From positions 96,733,070-96,797,069 of the forward strand of contig CAKMRJ010003334.1 in NCBI GenBank assembly GCA_928212115.1: a DNA stretch of 64,000 nucleotides, written 5' to 3'. This DNA comes from Lactuca virosa. Taxonomy: Eukaryota; Streptophyta; Magnoliopsida; Asterales; Asteraceae. Positions 46,001 through 61,000 of the stretch are shown here, piece after piece. Position 1 is the stretch's first letter, and the number at the start of each line of letters is the position of its first letter. The notes under the pieces are model-generated. The model was not told where the DNA came from. It ran no database searches and saw only the letters and a program-made list of their open reading frames with translations. The position numbers and the translations under genes are program-made.

Positions 46001-49000
46001 TTTGTAATTGCACACTGATGATTATATAGCCCTGACTGGTCATAATTTTGATTTGTAGAGGCTGGTGGTATCAGGCTCAGGGAAGACATTCACAATGCTC
46101 ATGGATACCAATTTCTCATTCAGTTTGCATTAGTTCTTTCAGGAGATCAGGGCTCTCAAATTAGTCACTCTGAACAAAATCCCGATTCAGAAGGGTCAAA
46201 ATCAACAAATGACATGGACACCTATGACACCTCATCAGAGTCTCTCACACCCACACTTTCCAGGTTGCTTGATGTTGTTGTTAATCTAGCTCAAACAGGC
46301 GCAACTGAGTCAACCGGGACCCCTGGCTCAAAGGGTACAAAAAACCGTCTAAATCCCGATGACACTTACAAAGTTAAAGACCTAGATGCTGTCCAAATGC
46401 TTCAGGACATATTTCTAAAAGCAAATAGCAGGGAGCTTCAGGCTGAGGTGTTAAATAGAATGTTCAAAATCTTCTCAAGTCATCTTGAAAACTACATGTT
46501 ATGTCAACAGCTGCGAACTGTTCCCCTTTTGATCCTAAACATGGGTGGCTTCCCTCCTTCCTTTCAAGAAATTATCCTCAAGATTCTTGAATATGCAGTG
46601 ACTGTTGTAAATTGCATACCAGAGCAAGAGTTGCTTTCACTTTGCTGCTTGTTGCAACAGCCAGTAACATCCGAATTAAAGCGCACTATCTTATCATTCT
46701 TTGTGAAACTCATATCATTTGATCAACAGTACAAAAAGTTCTTACGGGAAGTTGGTGTGCTGGATGTTCTATTAGATGATCTTAAACAGCACAAGTTTCT
46801 TGTGGGCCCAGAGCAAAATGACAATGATAGCCCTCATGAGATGGAAAGGAAGTCCAACCCAAACGGTTTCATGAAACATTTAGACAGTAAAGATGTGATT
46901 CTATCGTCTCCTAGGTTATTGGATTCTGGATCTGGAAGTTTTCCTCTTTTTGAAGCTGAATGCATAATTCCAGCTGCTTGGGATTGTGTGCTTTCTTTAT
47001 TGAGGAAAGCTGAACATAATCAAGTGATCTTTCGTTCTGGTGATGGTGTTACTACTGCTCTTCCTTTTTTGGCATCTGATGTCCACCGAGCTGGCGTCCT
47101 AAGGGTATTATCATGCTTGATCATTGAGGACTCTGCACAGGTTGGCAATGCTTCTTTCTGTTTAGCTTTTCTAAGGGACTGTTTCTTTTTGAGATAATCT
47201 GGCACTTAAACTGGACAGCTCTACATGACTGTTCATTTTGACTTAATCTAGGCAGAATGACTTAATGGGTTAAGCCAAAAAAACCTGGCTTAATAGATTA
47301 CGACACTATCCTTTTACCTATTTGTCCTTTTTCCCCTGAACTTCTTGTAAACTAGAAAATAGATTTAGGGTGAAAATAACCTTGTTAATTGTACACTTAT
47401 TACAAGAAGATGTCAGGGTATATAAAGAGGCAGGATCCCTAGACATATGAAACCCTACGGGCCCATGGGCTAAAACTAGGTTAATGCATATGTACAATAT
47501 TTACATTCCAATACTCCCCCTCAAGCTGGATCATAAATGTTATACATTCCCAGCTTGTTACAAATTGCAGATATCCGCAAACCAGGTAAAGCTTTGGTAA
47601 AGACATCAGCTAGTTGGCTTGCTGTTCGAACATGAGGAGTAGAGATGGTTCCATCTTCTAGCTTTTCACGAGTGAAATGACAATCTACTTCGATATGTTT
47701 AGTCCTTTCGTGAAACACGGGATTGTTTGCAATATGGATAGCCGCCTCATTATCACAATACAGGTTCATTGGTTTTGATTGAGCAAACCCAATTTCACCT
47801 AACAAATTCCGTACCCATATCAGCTCACATGTAGTCTGCCCTGTATTCAGATTCGGCACTTGATCGTGAAACGACATTTTGCTTTTTACTTTTCCACGAA
47901 ACTAGGTTCCCTCCGACAAATACACAATAACCTGTGGTAGACCGTCTGTTTGTAGGATCTCCATTGTAATCAGCATCTGTGAACCCTTCAATGACATGAT
48001 GACCATGATTTTGATATAGGATGCCATGACCAGGAGCACCCTTTAGGTACTTTAGAATATGAGTAACCGCATCCCAATGAGAAGTTCGAGGTGACGACAT
48101 AAACTGACTTACAACACTCACTGGAAAAGCAATGTCTGGACGTGTAATCGTCAAATAGTTAAGTTTTCCCACAACTCTTCTGTATTTCTCTGGGTTCTCA
48201 AGTGGATCTCCATCGTCTGCTTTCAATTTCATATTCGGAACCATTGGGGACTCACAAGGCTTTGTTTCAATCATCCCAGAATCTCTCAGAATATCCAAGC
48301 AATATTTTCGTTGAGACAAACAGATCCCTTTTCGAGTACGAGAGACCTCAATTCCCAAAAAATATTTTAAAGGACCTAGGTCCTTGGTTTGAAATCGAGA
48401 TGCAAGAAAATCTTTCAGTTTCTTGATTCCAGTTCCATCACTCCCAGTAATCACAATATCATCAACATACACCACTAGCAGAATGCATCCAGAAGAAGAT
48501 GAAGCAAAGAACACAGAATGATCATAAGAGCTTCTTCGTAAGCCAAACTCTTTTACCACAGCATTAAACCGTCCAAACCAAGCCCGAGGGGATTGCTTTA
48601 AACCATACAATGATTTACGCAACTTACAAACCCTGCTATACCCCCCCTGAGCAACAAACCCAGGTGGTTGCTCCATATAAACTTCCTCATGTAAATCACC
48701 ATGTAGGAAGGCATTCTTCACATCTAGTTGGTGAAGGGCCCAGCCATAAGTAGCAGCTAATGAAATGAACAAGCGGATGGAAGATACCTTAGCCACAGGA
48801 GAGAATGTCTCTGAGTAGTCAACCCCATAAGTTTGAGCATATCCTTTAACAACCAACCGTGCCTTCAGATGAGCCACAGATCCATCCGGGTTGACTTTCA
48901 CCGTGAATACCCATTTACAACCGATCGCCTTTTTACCTACAGGTAATTCTACCAACTCCCATGTATTATTATGATCAAGAGCATTGATCTCATCAATCAT

Positions 49001-52000
49001 AGCATCCCGCCATCCAGAATGGTTCAAGGCTTCACCAACCGTTTTAGGAACATGTCTATCAAGTGTAGAGATCATAGAGCGTGAAGCTGCAGACAGTTTA
49101 CCATAGGATACAAAAGAGGCTATAGGGTACGTACATGAACGCTTACCTTTCCTTAGGGCAATAGGAACATCAAGATCAGGTTCCCGTGTATCGGAAGGTG
49201 ATGAATCGCTCATAGCAGGAGTCTCATCAGTACTTGGATCTGCAGAAGAAGATGGTATTGGATCGGGATTTGATGTAGGTCGTTGGCGTCTATATACGTG
49301 AATAATTGGTGGCTTAATATGCTCTTCACGTTGTATGGAGTTACATGGGCTAGGAGACTCAGGAGCAGGTATGGTATATACCAACAGATCATCAGACACA
49401 CTTGGGTTGGAACGATTGGTCATAGGAAAGAAGGGTATATTTTCATGAAATGTAACATCTCGAGATACAATGTACCGATTGAGTGTAGGAGAGAAACACT
49501 TGTAGCCTTTCTGAAGTCTAGAGTAACCAAGGAAGACACATTTCAAGGACTTCGGATCCAACTTGGTTAGGTGTGGTCGGGTATCACGAACAAAACACGT
49601 ACTCCCAAAGATCTTTGGTTCGACAGGAAACAATGACTTTGTAGGAAATAGAACCGAGAGTGGACTCATACCATCCAAGACAACAGAAGACATTCTATTA
49701 ATGAGAAAACAAGCAGTAGAAAGCGCATCAGCCCAATAAGTTTTAGGAATAGACATGTGAAATAGAAGAGCCCGAGCCACCTCTAAAAGATGACGATTTT
49801 TCCGTTCTGCGACCCCATTTTGGGCTGGTGTGTCAACACAGGAAGACTCATGAAGAATACCATTTTAAAGCATGTAAGACTGAAATGTTTGAGACAAATA
49901 TTCTTTTGCGTTATCACTACGAAGGGTTTGGATGGCGGTTTTAAATTGTGTTTTAATCTCAGCATAGAATGAACAAAAATGTGTAAACACTTCAGATCGG
50001 TTTTTCATAAAATAAAGCCAGGTAGTACGTGAATAATCATCAACAAACGTAACAAAATATTTAAACCCAAGTTTTGAAATAACAGGGCATGGTCGCCAAA
50101 CATCAGAATGGACTAACTCAAATGGGGATGAAACCCGCTTATTGACTCTTGGACTTAAATGAATACGTTGGTTTAGCAAACTGACAAGACTCACACTGTA
50201 AAGACGTTAAATAAGAAAACTCAGGACACAACTTCTTTAGATTCTGCAGAGACGGATGACCTAATCGACAATGAACTTCAAATGGGGATGAAGTGGATGA
50301 CGCCAAAGAGTAAGGTGTTAGATGTTCGAATATGTATAGGCCATCAGATTCCCGTCCTCTACCAATAATCTTCTTCGTCGACAGATCCTGAAAGACACAA
50401 TAATCAGGAAAGAATGAGACAACACTTTAAGGCATGGGTAATTTTGCTAACTGATAACAGATTGAACGAGAAATTTGGTAGACTCAATACAGAGGATAAG
50501 GAAACAGATGGCGTAAGTTCAATAGTGCCAGAACCAAGAACATGTGGGGTAGACCCATCAGCGATCGTGACATGAGATGAAGATGTGTGTTTATCAAGAC
50601 TAGAGAAGAGGGTAGGATTACCTGTCATGTGATCTGAGGCACCTGAATCGATTACCCATTTTGAGGCAGAAGATAATAGGCATGTATTAGGGTTACCTTT
50701 TTCAGCAAATGCAACAGTTGGACCAGTGGAGTTCTCAGTCTTTAAAAGGCGTGCATATTCTTCTGCGGGTATGGTAATAGTGTTGTCTGATGCAGAAGCA
50801 ACATGTGCTGATGAGCTTTTCTGATTTCTAAACAAGAGCTTCTTACAAGTGCGTTTGGTGTGACCAAAATCATGACAATAATAACACTCAACGTCATCAG
50901 AAGTTGAGATAGCAACCCGTGATTCTGTAGTTCGGTCACTATGACCACCTCTAGAACCCCCTCTGTGACCCCCACGAGATCCTCCTCGGGAGCCACCATG
51001 AAATCCTCCTCGACTAACCAAAGCACTATTATGATCAGAAGGTTGTGGAGACTGAATATTCTCATTTCGAAGAACACGAGCAAATGTTTCTTGAAGGGAA
51101 GGAATGGCGGATTCATTCAAAAACTGAGATCTGATAGAGTCGAATTCTGGTCGCAAACCAGTCAAGAAACTGATTCCAGCCACTTGTTCTCTCTGAGTCT
51201 GCATAGCTTGGACATCAGCACTCAAGGGAAGAAGGGAGTTGAGCTCCTCATATACTTTCTTAAATTCCATGACATAAGTGGTGAGTGATCGATCTTGTTG
51301 TTCCCCACGATGAAAGGACTTACAAACACTATAGATTCGTGAGATGTTGCTTTGTCCAGAATATAAGAAGTTAAGATAGTCCATAAGTTCTTTCACATAT
51401 TCACAGTGACTAACCAGAGAAGAGACAGAAGGCTCGATAGTATTGACAATCTGCAAATACAAACGAGCATCACTTTGTAGCCACAAATCAGAACCATCAC
51501 CTTTGGGGGGATCAGATGTGAGATGAGAAGCCATTCCCATGCTTCGGAGGTAGATCCGAATAGTTTTGTTCCACTCAAAGAAATTGGAGCCATTAAGTTT
51601 GTTGTCAGTGAGTCTAGCAATTACCGGAAGCAACTCAGGTACTCGTGGAGCATTGCTGCTGGATGATTTGTCTCCTCCGGACATCTTTACGAACTAGAAA
51701 CAAATAAGAAAAGAGAACGGCACTCACAGGATGCCCTAATCAGAAAACGGTGCACTCACAAGGTGCTGGAACACCGATGAACAATACCGATGAACAGTAC
51801 TTCGTGAACAGTAATCTCTCAATGCAAAAAACCCTCCAACCCTAGACCTCTCTCTGATACCATGTAAACTAGAAAATAGATTTAGGATGAAAATAACCTT
51901 GTTAATTGTACACTTATTACAAGAAGATGTCAGGGTATATAAAGAGGCAGGATCCCTAGACATATGAAACCCTACGGGCCTATGGGCTAAAACTAGGTTA

Positions 52001-55000
52001 ATGCATATGTACAATATTTACATTCCAATACTTCTCTCACGTTAAAACTGATGAATATCATATGATTTGTTTTTTGGAATGTAAGGGTAAAATGATCATT
52101 TAGTCTCATTCAGACGGTTTATTCAGTCTAGAAAAGAAAAATACTTTATTTTTACATCACTTTATCCTGACAACATCATAACCCCTCGTGTGTAGGTGTA
52201 ACACCTTATTTGTATAATCAAGTTATATATGAAGCATCATTTTTTTTTAAATATTCAAGAAATTGATTTGCATGCTTTTTATTTCTATGATTGGAACTTA
52301 ATAAGTGATCAAATCTATAATCTTCAATAATAGGCTCATCCAGATGAATTGGGTGCACTGGTTGAAGCTTCAAAGAGTGGGATGGTAATCAGCAAATCAG
52401 GATCTCAGTACAAGCTCACATATGATGCAAAATGTGATATTTTTGGAGCCGTATGGCGAGTTTTAGGAGCCAACAGCTCTGCTCAAAGAGTATTTGGTGA
52501 AGCCTCTGGGTTTTCCCTTATCCTAACAACACTTCATAGTTTCCATGGAGATAAAGGCCACGTCAGCCAGTCCTCATCAACAGTCTGCATGAAAGTTTTC
52601 ACATATATGTTACGTGTCATAACTTGTGGAACATCCAACAATGCTGTTAATAGAACAAAACTACATGCGATTATATCTTCACATACTTTCTGTGATGTTC
52701 TATCCGAATCTGGATTGATCTGTATGGAGTATGAAAAGCAAGTGATGCAGTTGTTCTTTGAACTTGCTCTTGAGATTCTCCTTCCACCCTCCTTCAAACC
52801 AGAAACTAGTGAAGCATCTGATGATCTTGACAACGTCTCTAGTACTTTCCGAATAATCACACCATCAGCTTCAGTTCATCATGATAAGCACCACATATAT
52901 AATGCTGCTGCAGTGAAGGTTCTCATCCGTTTATTGCTGCTTTTTAGTCCAAAACTTCAAGTGGAGTTTTTGAAACTTCTAGAAGAACTTGCTCGTGCTA
53001 GCTCTTTTAACCAGGAAAGCCTTACCTCTGCAGGTATTCTTGTACATAATTTTTCGATTTTTAGTCCCATTCTATTTTTTTTTTTTTAATATTCGATGAT
53101 GACTTAACTTGTAATAATCTGATATCTGATAAACTGCCTTCTATAAGTCTAGGCAAACTGTCTAAATAGTTGTTAGAGCAACTACTAAGTAGCATCTTAC
53201 CTTGCTATTTGTTTTTTTTTGGTTAGGTTGTGTGGAACTTCTTCTTGAGACAATATATTCTTTTCTTTCTGGTTCATCCTCTCTACTTCCCCATGCTTTA
53301 AGAATCATTGAAGTACTTGGGGCGTATAGGTTGACATCAGCAGAGCTTCGAGTGATTATAAGATATATTTTGCAAGTGAAACAGATGAAATTGGGTCAGA
53401 CTCTTGTTGATATGATGGAGAGGTTTACAGATTCAGAAAGCATTCCTCTTGCAGCGTTTATAGAGATGGATATGAGCAAATCGGGGCATGCTTGTATTCA
53501 AGTACCATTAGGCGAGAGGTCATGGCCCCCTGCTGCTGGTTACTCATTTGTTTGTTGGTTTCAGTATCAAAACTTGTTGAAATCAGATGCCACAACAACA
53601 GGTCAACAAGTCATGCGAATATTCTCTGTTGGTGGTACAGATGTTAGTAGTAACAATATGTTCTATGCAGAGATTTATCTTCAAGATGATGGAACATTAA
53701 CCCTAGCAACCAGCCATTCGTCTTCATTATCTTTTTCAGGATTAGATATAGACGAGTACAGATGGCATCATCTTGCTGTGGTACACAGCAAACCGAATGC
53801 ATTAGCTGGACTATTTCAAGCTAGTGTTTCACATGTGTATCTTAATGGAAAACTTAGACACACAGGTAGATTAGGCTACTCTCCAACATCTTCTGGGAAG
53901 TCTCTCCAGGTAACAATCGGGACACCGGTTGCTTGTGCAAGGGTCAGTGACCTGTCATGGAAAATCCGGTCTTGCTATCTGTTTGAAGAAGTATTGACAC
54001 CTGGTTCTATTTTCTTTATGTATATTCTCGGCAGAGGGTATAGGGGTCTTTTCCAAGACACAAATTTGTTACAGTTTCTCCCAAACCAGGCTTGTGGTGG
54101 TGGAAGTATGTCCATTTTAGATTCCCTTGAAACTGATTTGGCATTGGCTTCTTCTTCCAACACACAGAAGCCCGAGAGTGCTAATAAGCAAGACACCTCT
54201 AAAACCGATCGCAGTGGCATTGTTTGGGATCTTGAAATATTAAGAAATTTCTCGCTACAGCTTTCTGGAAAAAAACTAATATTTTCATTCGATGGAACAT
54301 GTACAGAAGCTTTCAAAGTATCCGGAACCTTGTCAATGCTCAATTTAGTTGATCCATTGTCAGCTGCTGCTTCACCAATCGGAGGTTTGTTTGTTACAAC
54401 TTGATGACTTATACATATAAATAAGAAGAGCTTATGTCATGATTTAACATCCAATTATTCTGTTGATTTAACAACCAATTATTCTGTAACCAACTCTAAT
54501 GTTCGTTCAAAATGTACCAACATGCTATAGCATATTTAATGTCGCGTTGAGGTGACATATGTGATGCTGATGTGGCATCCAAATTGTTATATCGAGAACA
54601 ATCTGTGTTTAACTCGTTCCAACAACTCAAGTGCATAGGACTCAGCTTTGATATATGTCTTTTTCTTCCTTTTGTGACCTATTCAACTAACGATTAATGG
54701 ATCTTTATTGTGATTTATATTATTTAAACAATATAAAATAAAGGTAACAATTTGGATGCCACCTCAATGGGATACCTGCAATAGCAGGTCAAAATGGTAT
54801 ATTTTGAACAGACATTAGAGTTGGTTACCATCCCAGACACATCAAAATGAGAATAGTGACTAAATGAGCACACACGAAATAATTGGTTGCTAAATCATGA
54901 CATAAATCCTAATTTAACCCAACTTTATCATCTTCATAGTCGATATTTTCACTAGTGCTTTCTTCCTCCAGGTATACCGCGATATGGACGCCTTCATGGA

Positions 55001-58000
55001 GATATTTATGTATGCAAACATTCTACAATAGGCGAAACAATGCGTCCCATTGGTGGAATAGCCCTTATTTTAGCCCTTGTTCAAGTAGCTGAAACCAGAG
55101 ACATGCTGCATATGGCGCTAACACTTTTTTCTTGTGCACTTCTCCAAAATCCTCAGAATGTCAGAGACATGCAATCATATAGAGGATACCACTTGCTAGC
55201 ACTTTTACTACATCCAAAAATGTCACTATTCGACATGCATTCACTCGACATCTTTTTCCAGATAGCTGCTTGTGAGGCTTCATTTCATGGACCAAAAAAG
55301 TTGGAAAAAACTAATAATATGTCACCTGTTGAGCCTGTCAAAGAAGCCAGCTTTGAGGACCTGTCAAAGTTTCATGATGATGCTTCTTCTGGTGGTTCAC
55401 ATGGAGATATGGATGATTTTTTAGGGAATAAAGATGCTTTCAGTCATATCTCAGAACTCGATATAAATGTCGACTTACCAACAGAAATATCAAACTGTGT
55501 TGTTCTTTCAAACCCAGATATGGTTGAACATGTGTTACTAGATTGGACTTTGTGGGTAGCAGCAACAGTTCCAATACAAATTTCCCTTCTGGGATTTCTT
55601 GAAAATCTAGTTTCAATGCATTGGTATCGAAACCATAATCTTACAGTTTTGCGTAGGATAAACCTTGTTCAGCATCTGTTAGTGACACTTCACAGGGGTG
55701 ATGTTGAAGTTCCTGTGTTAGAAAAGTTAGTCACTCTGCTAGGAGTGATTTTGAAAGATGGGTTTTTGGTTTCTGAACTGGAACATGTTGTTAGGTTTGT
55801 GATCATGACCTTTGATCCACCGGAGCTGACATCAAGAAATGAGATTTTAAGAGAATCAATGGGGAAACACATTATTGTTAGAAACATGCTGCTTGAGATG
55901 CTAATTGATCTAGTAGTGACCATTACATCAGAAGAGCTTCTTGAACAATGGCATAAGATTGTCTCCTCCAAGTTGATAACTTACTTTTTTGATGAAGCAG
56001 TTCATCCTACAACTATGAGGTGGGTGATGACTCTTCTTGGTGTGTGCCTCACTTCTTCTCCTACTTTTTCTGTCAAGTTTCGGACAGGTGGCGGGTACCA
56101 AGGTCTGGTGAGGGTGCTTCCTAGCTTCTATGATTCCCCTGATATATATTACATACTGTTTTGTCTCATATTTGGGAAACCCGTTTATCCAAGATTACCT
56201 GAAGTTCGTTTGCTGGACTTTCATGCCCTTATGCCAAGTGATGGAAGTCATACAGAGTTGAAATTTCTTGAACTTTTAGATTCTGTGATTGCCATGGCGA
56301 AATCCACATTTGATAAGTTGTCCATTCGAACAATGATTGCCTATGAAACTGGTGCTGCTGGGCTTGTTGCAGAGCTTGTGGATGCATGTACAGAGATGAC
56401 AGGAGAGCTTCAGGGTGAAGCTTTGATGCACAAAACTTATGCTGCCAGGATTATGGGTGGAGATGCTTCTGCTCCTGCTGCTGCAACTTCTGTCCTAAGG
56501 TTCATGGTTGATCTTGCCAAAATCTGTCCTCCTTTTTCTGCTGTGTGCAGGAGAGCTGAATTTCTTGAGAAGTGTGTGGATCTTTATTTCTCTTGTGTCA
56601 GGTTCTACATCTTCCCCTTGGCTTATTTGTGTATCATGTCAGGGATGATTATATGGAATAACAACCTACTTTACTTATATTTTACCCATAATAGCAACAT
56701 ACTTGCATCAGTATACATAATTAGAATATACTTCTAACCTGAACATTGTAAAACGCTTACAAGTTTCATTTCACATGTTGCTCATATCTCTAAAAAAGTT
56801 ACAAGTACGTTGCTATTATGTGTTTACATATTGCTATTATCTGTAGCATATCAAGTATGTTGGGAGTAAAGTACGTTGCTATTTTTTGCAATCTGCTCAT
56901 TGTTTTATTATTCAGAAAGCTTTTGTCGAAGACCTTAATAATCATGTGTTTGTAAATTGTAGGTCGGCTCATGCTGTGAAGATGGCAAAAAAGCTGACAG
57001 TGAAGTCAGAAGACAAAAATCTAAATGAGTGTGATGAAAGTCCTAGTTCTCACTATAGCTTGCCACTTGATCAGGAACACTATTCTAAAACCTCCATAAG
57101 TCTTGGAAGCTTCCCTCCAGGCACAAGTTCTGAAGATGCTCCTGTTGCTGCCACAACCAATTCCGATGGATATCAACCAAATAACATAACCTCGTCCCCA
57201 CTGGAATCACACAAGCCGGTTGAAGTAGCTGATCAAATGTCCACTGCGGAATCTGACACTAAGGATTTCAGTTTCCATGATCAGAAAACCACTCCGGAAT
57301 CAGACAAGCCGGTTGAAGAAGTTGATCAGGTGCCCATTGCAGAATCCGACACTCAAGATTTCAGTTTCCATGATCGGAAAACCACTCCGGAATCAGACAA
57401 ACCGGTTGAAGTAGTTGACCAAGTGTCCATTGCAGATTCTGACACTAAAATTTTCAGCTTAGATGATCAGAAAACCACCCCGGAATCAGACAAGCCAGTT
57501 GAAGTAGTTGACCAAGTGTCCACTACAGAATCCGACACTAAAGATTTTAGTTTCCATAGTCGCAAAACTACTCGCCAAGGAAGTTCACTGAGTTGTGTGT
57601 CGTTAAACATATTTGATTCTCCATATTTATCAGAAAAAACCACCGGGGTCCACAAAGCACAATCTTCATCACAACTTTTTGCAATGAGTTCATGGCAAAG
57701 TCCCAATTTCAACGAATCAAAACCCAAGTTAGCTCCATCTCCTTCCATGGCATCTTCTGTATCCATGACTCTATCTCTAAACGAATACGATACATCTTCA
57801 GACTCCAAACGAACAACCCAACTACAAAATCCCACAGACACATACTTCCCAATCAACCCACTTCTGTTACTCGATGCAGATGATTCCGGTTATGGAGATG
57901 GTCCCTGTTCAGCAGGAGCAACTGCCATTCTGGATTTCATGGCAGAAGTTCTTTCCGATGTTGTAACCAACCAATTAAAAGCTACAGCAGCAATCGAAAC

Positions 58001-61000
58001 CATTTTGGAAAACGGCCCTTTGTACATTGATGCTGAATCTTTATTAGTTTTTCAAGGTTTGTGTCTTAGCAGACTGATGAACTTTCTAGAAAGACGAATC
58101 TTGCGTGACGATGAAGAAGACGATAAGAAACTTGACAAGGTGCGATGGTCATCGAATTTAGACGCATTATGTGTTATGATTGTTGACCGTGTTTACATGG
58201 GCGCGTTTCCGGAACCTTCCGGAGTACTCAAAACCCTTGAGTTTTTATTGTCGATGCTGCAGTTAGCAAATAAAGACGGTAGAATCGAACAAGCAGGCCC
58301 ACCCGGGAAAGGAATCTTATCAATAGGGAGATCAAAACAACTCGATGCTTATATACTTTCGATGTTTAAAAACATGAATCGAACGATTATGTACTGTTTT
58401 CATCCACAGTTCTTGATCTCAGTTGGAGAAGATGAACTTTTATCACGCCTTGGTTTGCAAATCGAACAGAAACAAAGATTGGTTTTCCATGGATCTGAAG
58501 ATGGAGTGATTGATATCAGCACAGTGTTGCAAGTACTTGTGGCTCATAAACGATTAATTTTCTGCCCTAGTAACCCCGATAACGATCTAAATTGCTGTCT
58601 GTGTATAAACTTAACATCTCTTTTACATGATCATAGACAAAACGCACAAAACTCAGCAGTTGAGATTCTCAAATATCTTCTGCTTTACCGGAAAACCGCT
58701 TTGGAAGACCTTCTAGCCTCGAAACCGAACCAAGGCCCGGTTTTGGATGCTTTTCATGGTGGTTTTGACAGACTTGTGACAGGGACAACATCGTCTTTTT
58801 TCGATTGGTTCAACACATCTGAGCTTCTCGTTAGCAAGACGTTAGAACAAGGTGCTGCAATCATGTGGGTCCAGTATATCTCTGGGTCTGTAAAGTTCCC
58901 GGGAGTTAGAATAAAAAACATGGATGCTCGTCGGAAAAAAGAGATTGCTAAAAAGTCAAAGGAGTCGAGAAAGTTTGACCAAAGACATTGGGAACAAATA
59001 AACGAAAGAAGAATCGCATTGGAATCGGTTTGTGATCAAATGTGTACAGAATTGAGAGTCGTGAGACAAGATAAAAACGGATGGGTGCTCCATGCTGAAA
59101 GTGAATGGCAAACACATTTACAACAACTTGTACATGAAAGGGGTATTTTCCCAGTTCTCAAATCGGTTTCAATCGAAGAGCCCAACTGGCAGCTTTGTCC
59201 AATCGAAGGTCCGTATCGAATGCGGAAAAAGATCGAACGGTGTAAATTAAAATTCGACATGATTGAAACGATTTTAAACGGGGAGTTTGAAGGTGGAAGA
59301 GAGTTTTTGTTGACTAGGGAGAAAGACGAAATTGACCTCGGTGGGTCTGATTTTTTACCTCATGAATTGTTCGATGAGGAGTTGTATGATGATTCGGTTT
59401 TTAAAGAATCTGACAATGTGAAAGACGCGGGGTCCACTAGAATCGGGTGGAATGATGGAAGAGACAGAGATGACAGTGTTTATGAAGCAAGCGTACATTC
59501 AGCTGCAGAATTCAGTATCAAATCAAGTACACTCGCTCCGCCTTCATTGAGAAGGGATGCTTCGATAGTTTCTGAAAACGTTCGAATAACAACAACAGAG
59601 GAGAAAGTTGAGAAAGAAGTAAGTGACAATGGGGAGCATTTGATTAGACCTTATCTTGAACATAACGAGAAAATAAAATCAAAATATAATTGCGAAAGAG
59701 TCGTGAGTCTTGATAAACATGATGGGGTGTTTCTAATAGGAGAACGTTCCCTTTACATTATCGAGAACTTCTACATCGATGATTCCGGATGCATATGTGA
59801 AAAAGAAAGTGAAGATGATATCTCGGTTATCGATCGAGCTTTGGGGGTTAAAAAAGACGCGTCTTTAAGCATGACAAATTCGATGATGTCATGGGACACG
59901 AATGGGAAAGTGTCCACTGGGGGCAGGGCGTGGGCCCACAATAGTGGGGCATGGGGGAGGGACAAGGCCATTAATAGTAGCAATGTACCTCATTTATGGC
60001 GGATGTGGAAGGTTAATACTGTCCAGGAGATTTCAAAACGTGATTACCAGTTACGTCCTGTTGCTGTTGAAATATTCAGCATGGATGGATGTAATGATCT
60101 TCTTGTATTCCATAAAAAAGAGAGGGAGGAAGTTTTTAAAAATCTGAATGCAATCAATCTTCCGAAAAACACCATGTATGTTTGTTTTTCTCATAAAATC
60201 TTTTTAGTCTTTCTTTTTTGTTGTGGTTGTTGACTTGTGGAAATTTGTTTTGTTTAAAATATATATAGGTTGGACCCGACAATTTCAGGAGCTGTGAAAC
60301 AGGAAAGCACGTTTAAGATTATGGAGAAATCATTCTCCAAGATGTGGCAAAATGGGGAAATTAGTAATTTCCAGTACTTGATGCATGTGAATACACTTGC
60401 GGGCCGGGGGTATAGTGATCTTACTCAATATCCGGTTTTCCCTTGGATTTTATCGGATTATGAGAATGAGAATTTGGACTTCACCAATCCGGAAACGTTC
60501 CGGAAGCTTGACAAGCCTATGGGATGCCAAACAATGGAGGGGGAATTGGAATTCAAGAAAAGGTTGGCCTCCTTTATAATTTAGTATTTTGGAGTTTGGA
60601 AGTGTGGGTTTGTTTGCGGGTAAATGCAAGAAATAACAATGCACTTTTTATACTTTGAAAATCTACCCATTTATAGGATATAGCAATGTCATGTAATTCA
60701 GTAGATCTTTCAAAGTATATTGTCTGAATAAGAAAAAAAAAGGTGAAAGTACAATGCTATAATTGGGTAGATTCTTCATAGTACAATGGTGTAATAGAAA
60801 GAAATGAAAGTAGGTTGCTATTTGTAATGTGTATGTATTGGGGTTGGTTTTGTTGGTCAGGTTTGACAGCTGGGATGATCCAGAGATTCCCAAGTTTCAT
60901 TACGGGTCCCACTATTCTAGTGCTGGAATCGTGCTGTTCTATCTGATAAGGCTGCCTCCATTTAGTTCAGAAAATCAAAAGCTTCAGGGGGGGCAGTTTG

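Larger units (their letters stand above)
47346..52030 (-). mobile_element. Young copia element D in intron 10, antisense to the gene
   Basis: 4685 bp with 168 bp LTRs at 47346-47513 and 51863-52030 that differ at only two positions, and perfect target duplications CTTCT (47341-47345 and 52031-52035). The LTR outer ends are TGTAAACTAG and CATTCCAATA. The PPT (reverse complement AGCTTGAGGGGGAG) is at 47514-47527. The PBS (reverse complement of TCTCTGATACCA) is just inside 51863. Gag, protease, integrase, RT and RNase H are all present, with a few breaks. It belongs to a different copia lineage from element C: short LTRs and different gag. Confidence 0.95.
47228..52145 (+). repeat. Dispersed intronic repeat, copy 2 (intron 10), split by copia D
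   Basis: The left part is 47235-47340 and the right part 52036 to about 52140. Together they match copy 1 in intron 8. Copia D sits in the middle. Confidence 0.6.

Noticed and set aside
57467..57856. Antisense 129-codon frame in exon 14
   Set aside because: Shadow of a long sense exon. The sense frame has family homology and the antisense frame has none.
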